Source: JAWXBG01 sp044375415
GTDB taxonomy: Bacteria; Bacteroidota; Bacteroidia; Flavobacteriales_D; Sanyastnellaceae
Direction: 5' to 3'
Assembly (NCBI GenBank): GCA_044375415.1
Contig: JBILMS010000011.1
Span: forward strand, 1-64,000
Length of the DNA stretch: 64,000 nucleotides
The notes beneath the pieces were generated by a model. That model ran no database searches and was not told where the DNA came from. It saw nothing but the letters and a program-made list of their open reading frames with translations. The translations under genes were made by a program, and so were the position numbers. Below are positions 18,686 to 26,452 of the stretch, one piece after another (the first letter of the stretch is position 1; each line of letters starts with the position of its first letter).

Positions 18686-20065
18686 ATGAAACAGATACTC
18701 CTTTTAGTATTTGCACTAATAAATCTCATTGCCGCAAAAGCACAGCTCTTACCTGATAGTGTTCTGACAGGTTATAAAGAAAGTGCGACAAAACGAACGA
18801 CGAGTGTTTATCTCAGAAACTATATATCATCATTCAAAAATGATAGTATTCGTTTGGCAAAATCTCACGATCTTCTAACATATTTAAGAAAAAATAATGA
18901 TGCATCAGGTGCCGATTATGTAGAAGCGAGAATTGCGATGGAATACAGTAATGTCGGCGAATATGCCACTGCGCTGAGTAAGCTTTTTCCCTTATTAGCA
19001 AGAATGGAAAATCGGAAAGATACGTTAGCTATACTAGATACTTATTTGTTCATAAGCGGCATTTATGCCAGTTCCAATAATTATTTAAATGCCATTGCCA
19101 CCCTTAAAAAATCCTTTCCATTAACTAGTTCAACCAAACCGGAACTTACCATTGATCGCTTTTATTTTCTAATTGCCACATACTATGCTGAAGCCAATTT
19201 GCCTGACTCCGGAATATTTTATGCCCAAAAAACTGTAGCATTAGCAGAACAAAAAAATGAAAAATGGCAACTGAGTTATGCGCTGAATAGTTTAGCAGCA
19301 AACTATATAGCTAAAGGTGATTACGACATTGCATTACCCATCTTAAGAAAATCATTGCGTTACAGACCCATAGAAATGCAAGAAGATAATTACTTCTTAT
19401 ACAATGATTTTGCTCAACTATTTCTTGCACAGAAACAATTTGACAGCACATATTACTATGCGACGCAAGCTGTCAATTTCGCTATACAGGAAAATGACCT
19501 ACAGCAACAGGCAAGAGCATATGAATACTTATATAAAAATTTTGACCAGATCGGAAATATTGATAGTTCCAACAAATATTTTCGTTTGGCGTCTAACATA
19601 AAGGAGAGTATTTATAGCGCTGATAAAATCAAGGCAATAGAAGCAGTAAATTTCAAGGAACAACTGCATATTCAAGAAATTCAAGAAAAGCAATTTGCTG
19701 AACAAGAGGAACGAGAGCAAAACGTTCAGTACGCGTTAATGGCGATCGGCATAATAACCTTTATCATTTTATTTATCCTCCTTAGCCGCAGCATTATTGT
19801 TAATGAAAAATGGATCTCGTTCTTTGGAATTTTGGGATTGTTGATTGTATTTGAATTTATCAATCTTCTCATTCATCCATTTCTAGAGCGCATTACCCAC
19901 CATTCACCTCTGTTAATGCTGATAGCATTAGTTGCGCTAGCCTCATTACTCATTCCCCTGCATCACCGCTTGGAAAAATGGATAAAAGAAAAAATGACAG
20001 AGAAGAATAAAAAAAGACGTTTAGAGAATGCGATAAAAACTATTGAGCAGCTGGAGGAAAAATAA
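18686..20065 (+). CDS. Exported TPR protein with two C-terminal membrane spans
   Basis: 459 residues from ATG 18686 (MKQILLLVFALINLIAAKAQ, a signal peptide); the longer frame adds ten poor residues. Residues ~60-320 form tetratricopeptide-like helical pairs. A coiled segment (~325-350, rich in Glu/Gln) leads to a membrane span (~352-374, YALMAIGIITFIILFILL), then two more hydrophobic segments (~380-400 and ~413-432), and a basic, helical cytoplasmic tail rich in Lys and Glu. The layout is that of Bacteroidota TPR sensor kinases or regulators without an attached kinase or DNA-binding domain. A signalling or scaffold role is inferred. Confidence 0.75.
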   Translation: MKQILLLVFALINLIAAKAQLLPDSVLTGYKESATKRTTSVYLRNYISSFKNDSIRLAKSHDLLTYLRKNNDASGADYVEARIAMEYSNVGEYATALSKLFPLLARMENRKDTLAILDTYLFISGIYASSNNYLNAIATLKKSFPLTSSTKPELTIDRFYFLIATYYAEANLPDSGIFYAQKTVALAEQKNEKWQLSYALNSLAANYIAKGDYDIALPILRKSLRYRPIEMQEDNYFLYNDFAQLFLAQKQFDSTYYYATQAVNFAIQENDLQQQARAYEYLYKNFDQIGNIDSSNKYFRLASNIKESIYSADKIKAIEAVNFKEQLHIQEIQEKQFAEQEEREQNVQYALMAIGIITFIILFILLSRSIIVNEKWISFFGILGLLIVFEFINLLIHPFLERITHHSPLLMLIALVALASLLIPLHHRLEKWIKEKMTEKNKKRRLENAIKTIEQLEEK

Positions 20066-20073
20066 AAAAGAAA

Positions 20074-20265
20074 ATGAAGTATTTAGAGATCTTCTATTTG
20101 CCATATCATTCATTTCACCCAAATAAAATGCTCACTTTGTTGGAATTGCCAAGCACCTCGCTTCAACGCAATCAAGAAAATACAGATATTAAACGACCAT
20201 TTATATCATCAATCATCGGATTGATACTTGGACATGTCTTTGGCTACTTGACTCTGAAATATTAG
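20074..20265 (+). CDS. Small hypothetical membrane protein, possibly frameshifted
   Basis: 63 residues starting 8 bases after the TPR gene stop. A C-terminal hydrophobic helix (FISSIIGLILGHVFGYLTL) is visible. A second hydrophobic stretch (LGVLLPLLFGFLTQ) follows immediately in another frame, ending at 20315, so a two-span protein broken by a single-base indel is possible. No homolog recognised. Confidence 0.35.
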   Translation: MKYLEIFYLPYHSFHPNKMLTLLELPSTSLQRNQENTDIKRPFISSIIGLILGHVFGYLTLKY

Positions 20266-20302
20266 GTGTTTTACTACCATTGTTATTTGGGTTTTTAACA
20301 CA

Positions 20303-20470
20303 ATGCTTCGGATAGGTTTGTTAGGCGAAAATCCATTTGAAGAATCTCCCAACGATGTTCCCATATCAAATATTTCCAGAGGGATAACAAGAGATATCCT
20401 GGAGATTATCCTTGAAGATCCCAATAAGATTCCGAAACCATTTGAAAATATCAATGGCGTTCCGATGTAA
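20303..20470 (+). CDS. Small ORF (55 aa), unknown
   Basis: An ATG-initiated frame with coding-like composition: MLRIGLLGENPFEESPND, then a central ISRGITRDILEIILED helix and a Pro-rich end. I do not recognise it. It may be a stand-alone small protein or the leftover of a larger gene, since the downstream 237 bases are non-coding. Confidence 0.35.
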   Translation: MLRIGLLGENPFEESPNDVPISNISRGITRDILEIILEDPNKIPKPFENINGVPM

Positions 20471-20707
20471 ACAACACCTCCTCTTTCTCAAATTTATTAT
20501 TAGATCTAAGTAAATTACATCGTGGTACGTCCAAGGCTCGAATCTTTGAATAGCTCATTTCCACGTCCAAGGTTTAAGTGACAGAGTTGCGTTTGCGAAT
20601 ACCATTGCAAAAACGAATTCCGGAGATTGCAGAGAGTGGAGATTCAATCATGGAAAAGAAGAAATATCTTTACCTTTTCACCCTGAAAACATCATCAAAA
20701 TAAACAA

Positions 20708-21577
20708 ATGGCTTCCGGATTTTTTGCATTATTTGACGACATTGCAGTGCTCATGGACGATGTAGCTGCCATGAGCAAACTTGCCACGAAAAAAACTGCG
20801 GGCATTCTCGCGGATGATCTGGCTGTAAATGCTGACAAAGCATCCGGATTTGTTTCGTCCAGAGAACTTCCCGTATTGTGGAAGATCACTAAGGGCTCTT
20901 TTTTAAATAAGCTCATTATCGTTCCTGTTGTTCTTTCACTCAATGCCTTTTTTCCGGCAATTATCACACCCATTCTTATGATCGGCGGAGTGTATCTGGC
21001 ATTCGAAGGTGCCGAAAAGATCTATGAATTCTTTTTTAATCGGAAAGCTGTCAAACAGGAGTCTATATCCAATGAGCTAACAGGAATTGAACTTTTGGAA
21101 CACGAGAAGAAAAAAATTAAATCAGCTATTCTTGTCGACTTTATACTGTCCATAGAGATCGTGATCATTGCGCTTAGTTCCGTTGTTCACGAAACACAAG
21201 CTATACAGATTGCAGTAGTGTCGGTGGTGGCCATTATAGCCACCGTTGGAGTCTATGGTATCGTTGCACTGCTAGTGAGGATGGATGATTTCGGGCTCGC
21301 ATTGATTAGCTCAAGTAAAGATCAACAAGGATTTCGAAGTCGTTTGGGAAAGGTACTGGTTAACACCCTTCCGATTCTCATTCGAATTCTGGCAGTAGTA
21401 GGAACGCTCGCAATGATCCTTGTTGCCGGAGGGATTTTCGTTCATAATATTCACTACATCCACGATTTATTCGCTTCATTGCCTTCTCTTCTGTCCGAAT
21501 TTATCGTGGGACTCGCAGTTGGTATTATTGCAGCGGCTATGGTAAAGCTGTTAAAAACCATATTCAAAAAGAAATAA
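20708..21577 (+). CDS. yedI: DUF808/YedI-family inner membrane protein
   Basis: 289 residues matching DUF808 from the first residues (MASGFFALFDDIAVLMDD, then AAMSKLATKKTAGILADDLA and the S-R-E-L-P-V-x-W segment). About five or six membrane spans are visible (~75-97, 140-160, 167-192, 220-247, 262-285). The Gly/Ala-Asp-rich N-terminal half is the conserved family signature. Function is not established for the family. The length is close to normal, and the VOC protein begins one base after its stop. Confidence 0.85.
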   Translation: MASGFFALFDDIAVLMDDVAAMSKLATKKTAGILADDLAVNADKASGFVSSRELPVLWKITKGSFLNKLIIVPVVLSLNAFFPAIITPILMIGGVYLAFEGAEKIYEFFFNRKAVKQESISNELTGIELLEHEKKKIKSAILVDFILSIEIVIIALSSVVHETQAIQIAVVSVVAIIATVGVYGIVALLVRMDDFGLALISSSKDQQGFRSRLGKVLVNTLPILIRILAVVGTLAMILVAGGIFVHNIHYIHDLFASLPSLLSEFIVGLAVGIIAAAMVKLLKTIFKKK

Positions 21578-21578
21578 A

Positions 21579-21992
21579 TTGTATCAAAGAATAGCACATA
21601 TCGCCCTTGTCGTTGACGACTATGACGAGGCCATTGAGTTTTACACACAAAAGCTCGATTTCCAACTATTAGAAGATACAAGATTAAGCGAAGAAAAAAG
21701 GTGGGTAATGGTGGCACCCACCGGGGCTAAGGAGTGTTGCCTTCTTTTAGCGAAAGCCGCGAATGAAAGGCAATCCCAATTCGTCGGCAATCAAACCGGA
21801 GGAAGAGTATTTTTATTTCTGTACACCGACGACTTTTGGCGCGATTACGAAAAGCTGAAAAGCCGAGAAATCAACTTTGTACGCCCTCCGGAAGACTTCG
21901 AATACGGAACGGTTGCTGTATTTGAGGATCTATATGGCAATCTGTGGGATCTAATACAACCTAACGAAAATAATAAAGGTGTAATGAACTAA
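21579..21992 (+). CDS. VOC-superfamily (glyoxalase/dioxygenase-like) protein
   Basis: 137 residues with a TTG start directly after the yedI stop. It reads straight into the family opening R-I-A-H-I-A-L-V-V-D-D-Y-D-E-A-I-E-F-Y, so no longer N-terminus is expected. Two beta-alpha-beta-beta-beta modules are visible; the metal-binding positions are H7 (IAHIALV) and a later E (AVFEDLYGNLWDLIQP). The substrate is unknown. Coupling with yedI is translational by position, and the next gene starts 14 bases after its stop. Confidence 0.8.
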   Translation: MYQRIAHIALVVDDYDEAIEFYTQKLDFQLLEDTRLSEEKRWVMVAPTGAKECCLLLAKAANERQSQFVGNQTGGRVFLFLYTDDFWRDYEKLKSREINFVRPPEDFEYGTVAVFEDLYGNLWDLIQPNENNKGVMN

Positions 21993-22005
21993 GGGGATTA
22001 AACGA

Positions 22006-22350
22006 ATGCGAAAATTACCCTTAACAAGCTACCTTCTAATTGCCACCGGACTAATCGGGATCATCAAATATTTCATTTTACCGGGTCCGCTCGCTACATC
22101 GGATCTTTTAATAGCCCTCTTTAACGTATTCTTTTTTGCCGGACTTGGACTGTTCCTGATTAAAAATTATAGTTGGACCAAGTATTTAGTACTCGTCCTT
22201 GCTGTTTTTGGCCTCATAAACTTCCCCAACCTGCAAACCGACCTTACGACTCCGGCAGGAATTATTTCAATAGTTGCAATAAGTCAACGAGTTCTTCTTC
22301 TCTCTGCTGCCCTTGTGTTATTCATGAAAAAAAACAAGAGTACTATTTGA
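22006..22350 (+). CDS. Small four-span membrane protein
   Basis: 114 residues with about four hydrophobic helices (~6-24, 33-52, 58-78, 85-106) and a short Lys-rich tail. It follows the VOC gene closely and may be the last gene of a yedI-VOC-membrane-protein operon. No function recognised. A 7-bp hairpin (ATTCTTC-CTC-GAAGAAT) follows at 22363-22379, without a T-run. Confidence 0.6.
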   Translation: MRKLPLTSYLLIATGLIGIIKYFILPGPLATSDLLIALFNVFFFAGLGLFLIKNYSWTKYLVLVLAVFGLINFPNLQTDLTTPAGIISIVAISQRVLLLSAALVLFMKKNKSTI

Positions 22351-22471
22351 TTTAAACTGAGAAATTCTTCCTCGAAGAATAACTTCTTGGGTTACAAAAT
22401 CTGGAAGAGACCTTGACTAAAAGACATTTCAGATTGGAAATACGAGTGATGTATTGGTAATTCTCCAATGT

Positions 22472-22479
22472 TACTTTTG
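22472..22479 (+). promoter_or_regulatory. -7 promoter box TACTTTTG
   Basis: An exact TAnnTTTG match 18 bases before ATG 22498. A TTG occurs at 22454-22456, though its 15-base spacer is shorter than usual. Confidence 0.45.
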
Positions 22480-22497
22480 CGATAAATAATAAATCGA

Positions 22498-22929
22498 ATG
22501 AATGTTCTGGTAAAAAACCTCATTAATCTTTTCGTTAAAATACCACAAAAACTCTTTCTCATAGATGGCATAGGTGCCGGCGTAACTGCCTTTATGTTGT
22601 ATTTTGTATTGAGGCATTTCAACGACTTCTTTGGCATGCCTTCAGTTGTTTTGATATACCTGTCCATCATCGGACTAGCACTTTGTGTATTTTCTATCAC
22701 CTGCTTCCTAGTACTTCGCAAACAATGGACACCCTTTTTAAAAGCCATCGGCATGGGTAATCTGGGTTATTGCCTATTAACCACCGCGCTATTGATGATC
22801 CATTTCGACGCACTAACCTGGTTCGGATTAGCTTATTTTGTGGGGGAATTGGGTATTATTGCCACACTTATCATATTAGAGTTACATGTTGCGAATGAAC
22901 TTAAGACAAAAAAACCCGGACCCATTTAA
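22498..22929 (+). CDS. Small four-span membrane protein
   Basis: 143 residues with four hydrophobic segments (~22-40, 50-74, 83-103, 108-130) and a short basic C-terminus (LKTKKPGPI). It has its own candidate promoter. I do not recognise the family; it may belong to small DUF membrane proteins common in Bacteroidota. Confidence 0.6.
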   Translation: MNVLVKNLINLFVKIPQKLFLIDGIGAGVTAFMLYFVLRHFNDFFGMPSVVLIYLSIIGLALCVFSITCFLVLRKQWTPFLKAIGMGNLGYCLLTTALLMIHFDALTWFGLAYFVGELGIIATLIILELHVANELKTKKPGPI

Positions 22930-22940
22930 ATCATGACCTA

Positions 22941-23027
22941 ATGTCCAAACCCATATTCTACTTCGATAAACTCACGAAATGGAACGAAAGTAGAATTACA
23001 GCTTATCATCTGTTGATTTCAAAATGA
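22941..23027 (+). pseudogene. 5' gene fragment cut by the palindromic repeat
   Basis: A 28-codon frame, MSKPIFYFDKLTKWNESR..., looks coding but stops just where the left arm of the inverted repeat begins (23022). It is read as the first exon-like piece of a gene truncated by the repeat. Homology is unknown. Confidence 0.3.
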
Positions 23028-23335
23028 CTGTTGTCCGGTAAAACATATGGATCACACCCCTCGGCTTCGCGCGGGGACCGTTGAATTTGTTTGACAGAGG
23101 GGGAGAAAAGGCGCAGCTTCGCGGCCCCCTTTTCTCCCCCCCTTCATTTATTAGATTGTCGGTCCCCGAGCGCAGCCGAGCACCTGAGCTTGTCGATGGT
23201 GGGTGCATCTCCTTTAACAAAACGTTGAAATGCATTTGACGTTCAAAGCGTTTCGCTTGAAGATTTACTTTTAGATATTCAGCAAAATGAAAGAGCATAT
23301 TTTGCATTTCAGTTTTTACCAGACAACAGTGATTT
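23022..23335. repeat. Nested inverted-repeat (palindromic) element
   Basis: Three nested pairs are visible. Outer: 23023-23043 with 23314-23334 (19 of 21). Middle: 23057-23079 with 23160-23182 (cggtccccg...agccgag, two mismatches over about 20). Inner: 23098-23111 with 23128-23141 (14 perfect pairs, GGGGGGAGAAAAGG). The core is G+C-rich, unlike the surrounding AT-rich DNA. CCTGAGCTTGTCGA within it is a motif often repeated between genes in this phylum; a related piece occurs near 49660. It is probably a dispersed structured repeat rather than a gene. Confidence 0.6.
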
Positions 23336-23369
23336 CAAAATATTGAAATTGGTAGAATATTTGTACTAA
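23229..23369 (+). pseudogene. 3' gene fragment next to the palindromic element
   Basis: An open frame with clear coding character (AFDVQSVSLEDLLLDIQQ, then ERAYFAFQFLPDNSDF and a final KLVEYLY) begins after a stop at 23226-23228 and has no start codon. It looks like the last 46 residues of a protein whose upstream part is missing. The family was not recognised. Confidence 0.4.
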
Positions 23370-23645
23370 ATAAATTCTACAAACGTAACCCCGTGTAGTG
23401 ATAATCAACGATCAAATGAAACGGAAAGCACTAGTGTTAGCTAATTTGGAAGGGAAATGATAAGGGCCAACAATTACCTGTTTAAGTCGGAGAAATGTTT
23501 TAGCGGATTAATTTTAGAAGTTCCCTTAAGAGGCTCCTCCATATGACTATGCAACAATCTGCGGAGTATACATTTCAAATTCTTCTCATCTTTGCGTAGA
23601 ACAGCTCTTACATCCTCTGTCAAGGACTTTCATATAATAATAAAC

Positions 23646-24101
23646 ATGAAATATATTCTTATTCCATACATCGCTTTAGGATTCGTTTTGTCGTCTGCTA
23701 TAGGTATAACGTACTACTGTGAAGGCCCTGATGTGTTTCCGGAATACTATGGAAGTCCTTTTGTTTTCAAACAAAAGTCGCTCGGAAGTTCGATGACCTA
23801 CTATTACAGTGTATCGGGACTATTGCTAAATGTAGGAGTATGGAGCATAGTGATAATACTCCTTCGAAAAGTTCTATTAAGAACAATCGAAAGGACAAAA
23901 AACAAAATACTTAGTACTAAACTATACAAAGGCCTAATAATCTTCATGATTGGGTTTACTACCGTGAATGTGCTGTTCGATTTTTTGATGTTAGGCAGCG
24001 GATTTGAGGAAGGTCGAAACTATTGGTATATGAACATGGACAAAGAAGCAAAGGACTGGGGAATGGACTGTGAGGGCGAATGGTCGATTTTTGGAAAATA
24101 A
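23646..24101 (+). CDS. Hypothetical three-span membrane protein
   Basis: 151 residues from ATG 23646 (MKYILIPYIALGFVLSSA); the longer TTG frame adds 18 unlikely residues. Membrane spans at ~3-22, 58-76 and 98-118. The loop ~23-55 is aromatic-rich (YYGSPFVFKQK), and the tail ends in an acidic, Trp-containing segment (EGEWSIFGK). No family recognised. Similar ~45-base sequences (GGTAGAAT ... ACAAAC..AACCC.GTGTAGT) lie on both sides of this gene, at 23351-23399 and 24108-24140. Confidence 0.6.
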   Translation: MKYILIPYIALGFVLSSAIGITYYCEGPDVFPEYYGSPFVFKQKSLGSSMTYYYSVSGLLLNVGVWSIVIILLRKVLLRTIERTKNKILSTKLYKGLIIFMIGFTTVNVLFDFLMLGSGFEEGRNYWYMNMDKEAKDWGMDCEGEWSIFGK

Positions 24102-24151
24102 AAATTTGGTAGAATTTTCACAAACAGAACCCTGTGTAGTAGTTATGATAG

Positions 24152-24418
24152 ATGGAAAAAAACACTTCCGACTACTTCGAGTTTAGAAAATGGTCCTCTA
24201 GTGAATCTTATAAAATGATGATCGAATTCGCAGAACAGTTACCGGATGATTCTCGACTACGAGAAAGCCTGATTACTGCTTTGAATCACAAGAAACCGTT
24301 TAGAGAGTTTAAGGCTGTGATAGACAATTCAGGAAATATTCGACAAGAGTGGTTTACGTGGAAGGAAAAGTGGCAACAAGACTTTGTAGGAGAGCAGTTG
24401 AGGTATTTCAAAGAATAA
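24152..24418 (+). CDS. UPF0158-like protein, short form
   Basis: 88 residues resembling the C-terminal half of UPF0158 proteins: the run L-I-T-A-L-N-H-K-K-P-F-R-E-F-K and then R-Q-E-W-F-T-W-K. The usual N-terminal part is missing or replaced by a short acidic stretch, so this is either a compact member or a truncated one. Function is unknown for the family. It starts 50 bases after the preceding membrane-protein gene. Confidence 0.6.
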   Translation: MEKNTSDYFEFRKWSSSESYKMMIEFAEQLPDDSRLRESLITALNHKKPFREFKAVIDNSGNIRQEWFTWKEKWQQDFVGEQLRYFKE

Positions 24419-24507
24419 TTTCTTCAATTTTCGTTAGTCCCTAATCTAGATAAATTGTGATTCTTGAGCTAAAAAAAAGTTCGAAACTAACTTTGATTAC
24501 GTCGTTC

Positions 24508-24570
24508 TGCGGCGAGTAAATTCATTATTCACCGCAATTTTGCGGCGATTAAAGTGTATATTTGCCGCAA
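24508..24570 (+). promoter_or_regulatory. Four-half-site operator and promoter of fic
   Basis: Alternating inverted half-sites: TGCGGCGA (24508-24515), TTCACCGCAA (24528-24537), TGCGGCGA (24541-24548) and TTTGCCGCAA (24561-24570). The -7 box TATATTTG (24557-24564), an exact TAnnTTTG, overlaps the last half-site, so binding should block transcription. The winged-helix tail of the Fic protein is a plausible autorepressor (inference). Confidence 0.7.
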
Positions 24571-24585
24571 CGATATATACAACCC

Positions 24586-25683
24586 GTGGCCAAATACATT
24601 TACCAATATCGAGATTGGACAAGCTTTACGTGGCAAGGAACGGCCGTTAACGGCATTTTTGGAGAGGTTCGCCATCTTCAGGGAAAAATCCTATCTCAGA
24701 TGAATTCGCTTGGATTTGCTGCTAAAGTAGAGGCAGCTCTCGCCACACTTACGATGGACGTCATAAAAACTTCCGAAATTGAGGGTGAAAAACTCAACTA
24801 CGACCAGGTTCGTTCTTCTATAGCACGGAGATTAGGAATTAATACAGCCGGCCTTGTTGCTTCTAACAGAAATGTAGAAGGTATTGTAGATATGATGCTC
24901 GATGCTACTCAGAATTATACAAAATCTTTGACCCATAAAAGATTGTTTGGATGGCACTCTGCATTATTTCCGACCGGATACAGCGGAATGCACAAAATTG
25001 AAATAGGTCATTATCGTACCGGTGAGATGCAAGTTGTCTCCGGAGCATTAGGTAAAGAAAAAGTAAATTTTGAAGCAGTGCCGGCATCGAAAGTAAAAGT
25101 GGAAATGGATAAGTTCTTAAAATGGTTTAATACCAATGACAAAACGGATCCTGTACTTAAGGCAGCTATCGCCCATTTTTGGTTTATCATCATTCACCCA
25201 TTCGATGATGGCAATGGAAGAATTGCGAGAGCTATTTCTGATTTAATGCTCGCCCGAGCCGATGAAACAAGTGAACGATATTATAGTATGTCAAGTCAAA
25301 TTTTAATAGAGCGCAAACAGTACTACAAGATTTTACAAAAGGTTCAACACAGCAGCGGGGATATAACCGAATGGTTGGATTGGTTCTTTCATTGTCTTCG
25401 AAATTCACTATTAGAAACCCAGAATACCCTTCACAACATTCTTGAAAAAACCAAATTTTGGAACCTCCACGATAAAACAGTGATTAATGAAAGACAACGA
25501 TTAGTTTTGAATAAACTATTTGATGGTTTTGATGGAAAATTAAAAACTTCAAAATGGGCAAAGATTGCCAAATGCTCTACTGATACAGCATTAAGAGACA
25601 TAAAAGATTTGATTTCCAAAGGGATTTTAAAACAAGAAGAAGAAGGCGGACGTAGCACGAATTATGAATTGGTGAAATTTTGA
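24586..25683 (+). CDS. fic: Fic-family AMP-transferase with DUF4172 N-terminus and wHTH tail
   Basis: 365 residues from GTG 24586 (reading M-A-K-Y-I-Y-Q-Y-R-D-W, the usual family opening). The longer TTG start lies inside the operator and upstream of the expected transcript start. Residues ~1-75 are the DUF4172-type segment with the inhibitory helix motif TSEIEG (~62-67), whose Glu blocks ATP until released (class II Fic). The catalytic motif HPFDDGNGR lies at ~204-212 with His204. The C-terminal ~70 residues (T-S-K-W-A-K-I-A-K-C-S-T-D-T-A-L-R) form a winged helix able to bind DNA. Fic enzymes usually transfer AMP to a target protein; the target here is unknown. Confidence 0.9.
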   Translation: MAKYIYQYRDWTSFTWQGTAVNGIFGEVRHLQGKILSQMNSLGFAAKVEAALATLTMDVIKTSEIEGEKLNYDQVRSSIARRLGINTAGLVASNRNVEGIVDMMLDATQNYTKSLTHKRLFGWHSALFPTGYSGMHKIEIGHYRTGEMQVVSGALGKEKVNFEAVPASKVKVEMDKFLKWFNTNDKTDPVLKAAIAHFWFIIIHPFDDGNGRIARAISDLMLARADETSERYYSMSSQILIERKQYYKILQKVQHSSGDITEWLDWFFHCLRNSLLETQNTLHNILEKTKFWNLHDKTVINERQRLVLNKLFDGFDGKLKTSKWAKIAKCSTDTALRDIKDLISKGILKQEEEGGRSTNYELVKF

Positions 25684-25800
25684 TCCAAACAATTGTTCGT
25701 GTCTATAAGCACTTTTCGCAAGTTGGCAAGATTGCCTCTACAGGTATTAACAAAAAAAATAAACTCAAACCACAGCCCGATACAAATACAACTTAAGACA

Positions 25801-26283
25801 ATGAAATACATTTTCACATTAACCCTTTTGGTTATAACCCATTTGTCGATTGGACAATCAAATCCGGTAAAAGATACTCTATCGGCCAATCCAAATTACG
25901 ACAAAACGCTAGCCGATAAATTAGGTGGTGACGACTACGGAATGAAAAGTTACTTTTTGGTCATTCTGAAAACGGGAGCAAATACCTCAGCGGATAAAGA
26001 ACTCATAAGTGATAGTTTCAGAGGTCACATGGAGAATATTCATCGTCTAGTTGAAGAAGGAAAACTCATTGTAGCCGGACCTTTGGCTGAAAATGACAGT
26101 AACTACAGAGGCATTTTCATTTTAAATAATCTAAACTCCTTAGAAGAAGCCAATGAATTATTGCAAACCGATCGAGCCATAAAAAATGGACTTTTGGATT
26201 ATGATATTTTCACTTGGTATGGCTCAGCTGCTCTTCCCGAATATTTGCCGATTTCCGATAATATATGGAAATCAAAACCGTGA
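25801..26283 (+). CDS. Exported YciI-like protein
   Basis: 160 residues from ATG 25801 with a signal peptide (MKYIFTLTLLVITHLSIGQ). The mature domain follows the YciI fold: Y-F-L-V-I-L-K, S-F-R-G-H-M-E-N-I-H-R-L, G-K-L-I-V-A-G-P-L, R-G-I-F-I-L, and a D-P-A-like segment replaced by D-R-A-I-K-N-G. YciI relatives are small possible enzymes with a conserved His-Asp pair; here H~82 is present. Export is unusual for the family but common in Bacteroidota variants. It appears monocistronic. Confidence 0.75.
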   Translation: MKYIFTLTLLVITHLSIGQSNPVKDTLSANPNYDKTLADKLGGDDYGMKSYFLVILKTGANTSADKELISDSFRGHMENIHRLVEEGKLIVAGPLAENDSNYRGIFILNNLNSLEEANELLQTDRAIKNGLLDYDIFTWYGSAALPEYLPISDNIWKSKP

Positions 26284-26402
26284 AATGGTATGTTGATCAT
26301 TTGAGAATTATCTTTAATTTTGAATGTGGTGCGATAAGCTCTCATTTGCGGGTTTATCCTATATTTATCCTGTAAAACGAACCATCAGAGCCTGCAGGAC
26401 TT

Positions 26403-26410
26403 TAATTTTG
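26403..26410 (+). promoter_or_regulatory. -7 promoter box TAATTTTG for ggt
   Basis: An exact TAnnTTTG match 42 bases before the ggt start. No convincing TTG element at the expected distance. Confidence 0.4.
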
Positions 26411-26452
26411 CTTCTCTCGTTTTCGGTTACTTGAGGTTCGAAATAACATTTT

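Noticed and set aside
22996..23307. A 103-codon minus-strand ORF
   Set aside because: It runs antisense across the nested palindrome and a coding-like fragment; composition and content come from the repeat, and similar junk ORFs are expected in such elements.
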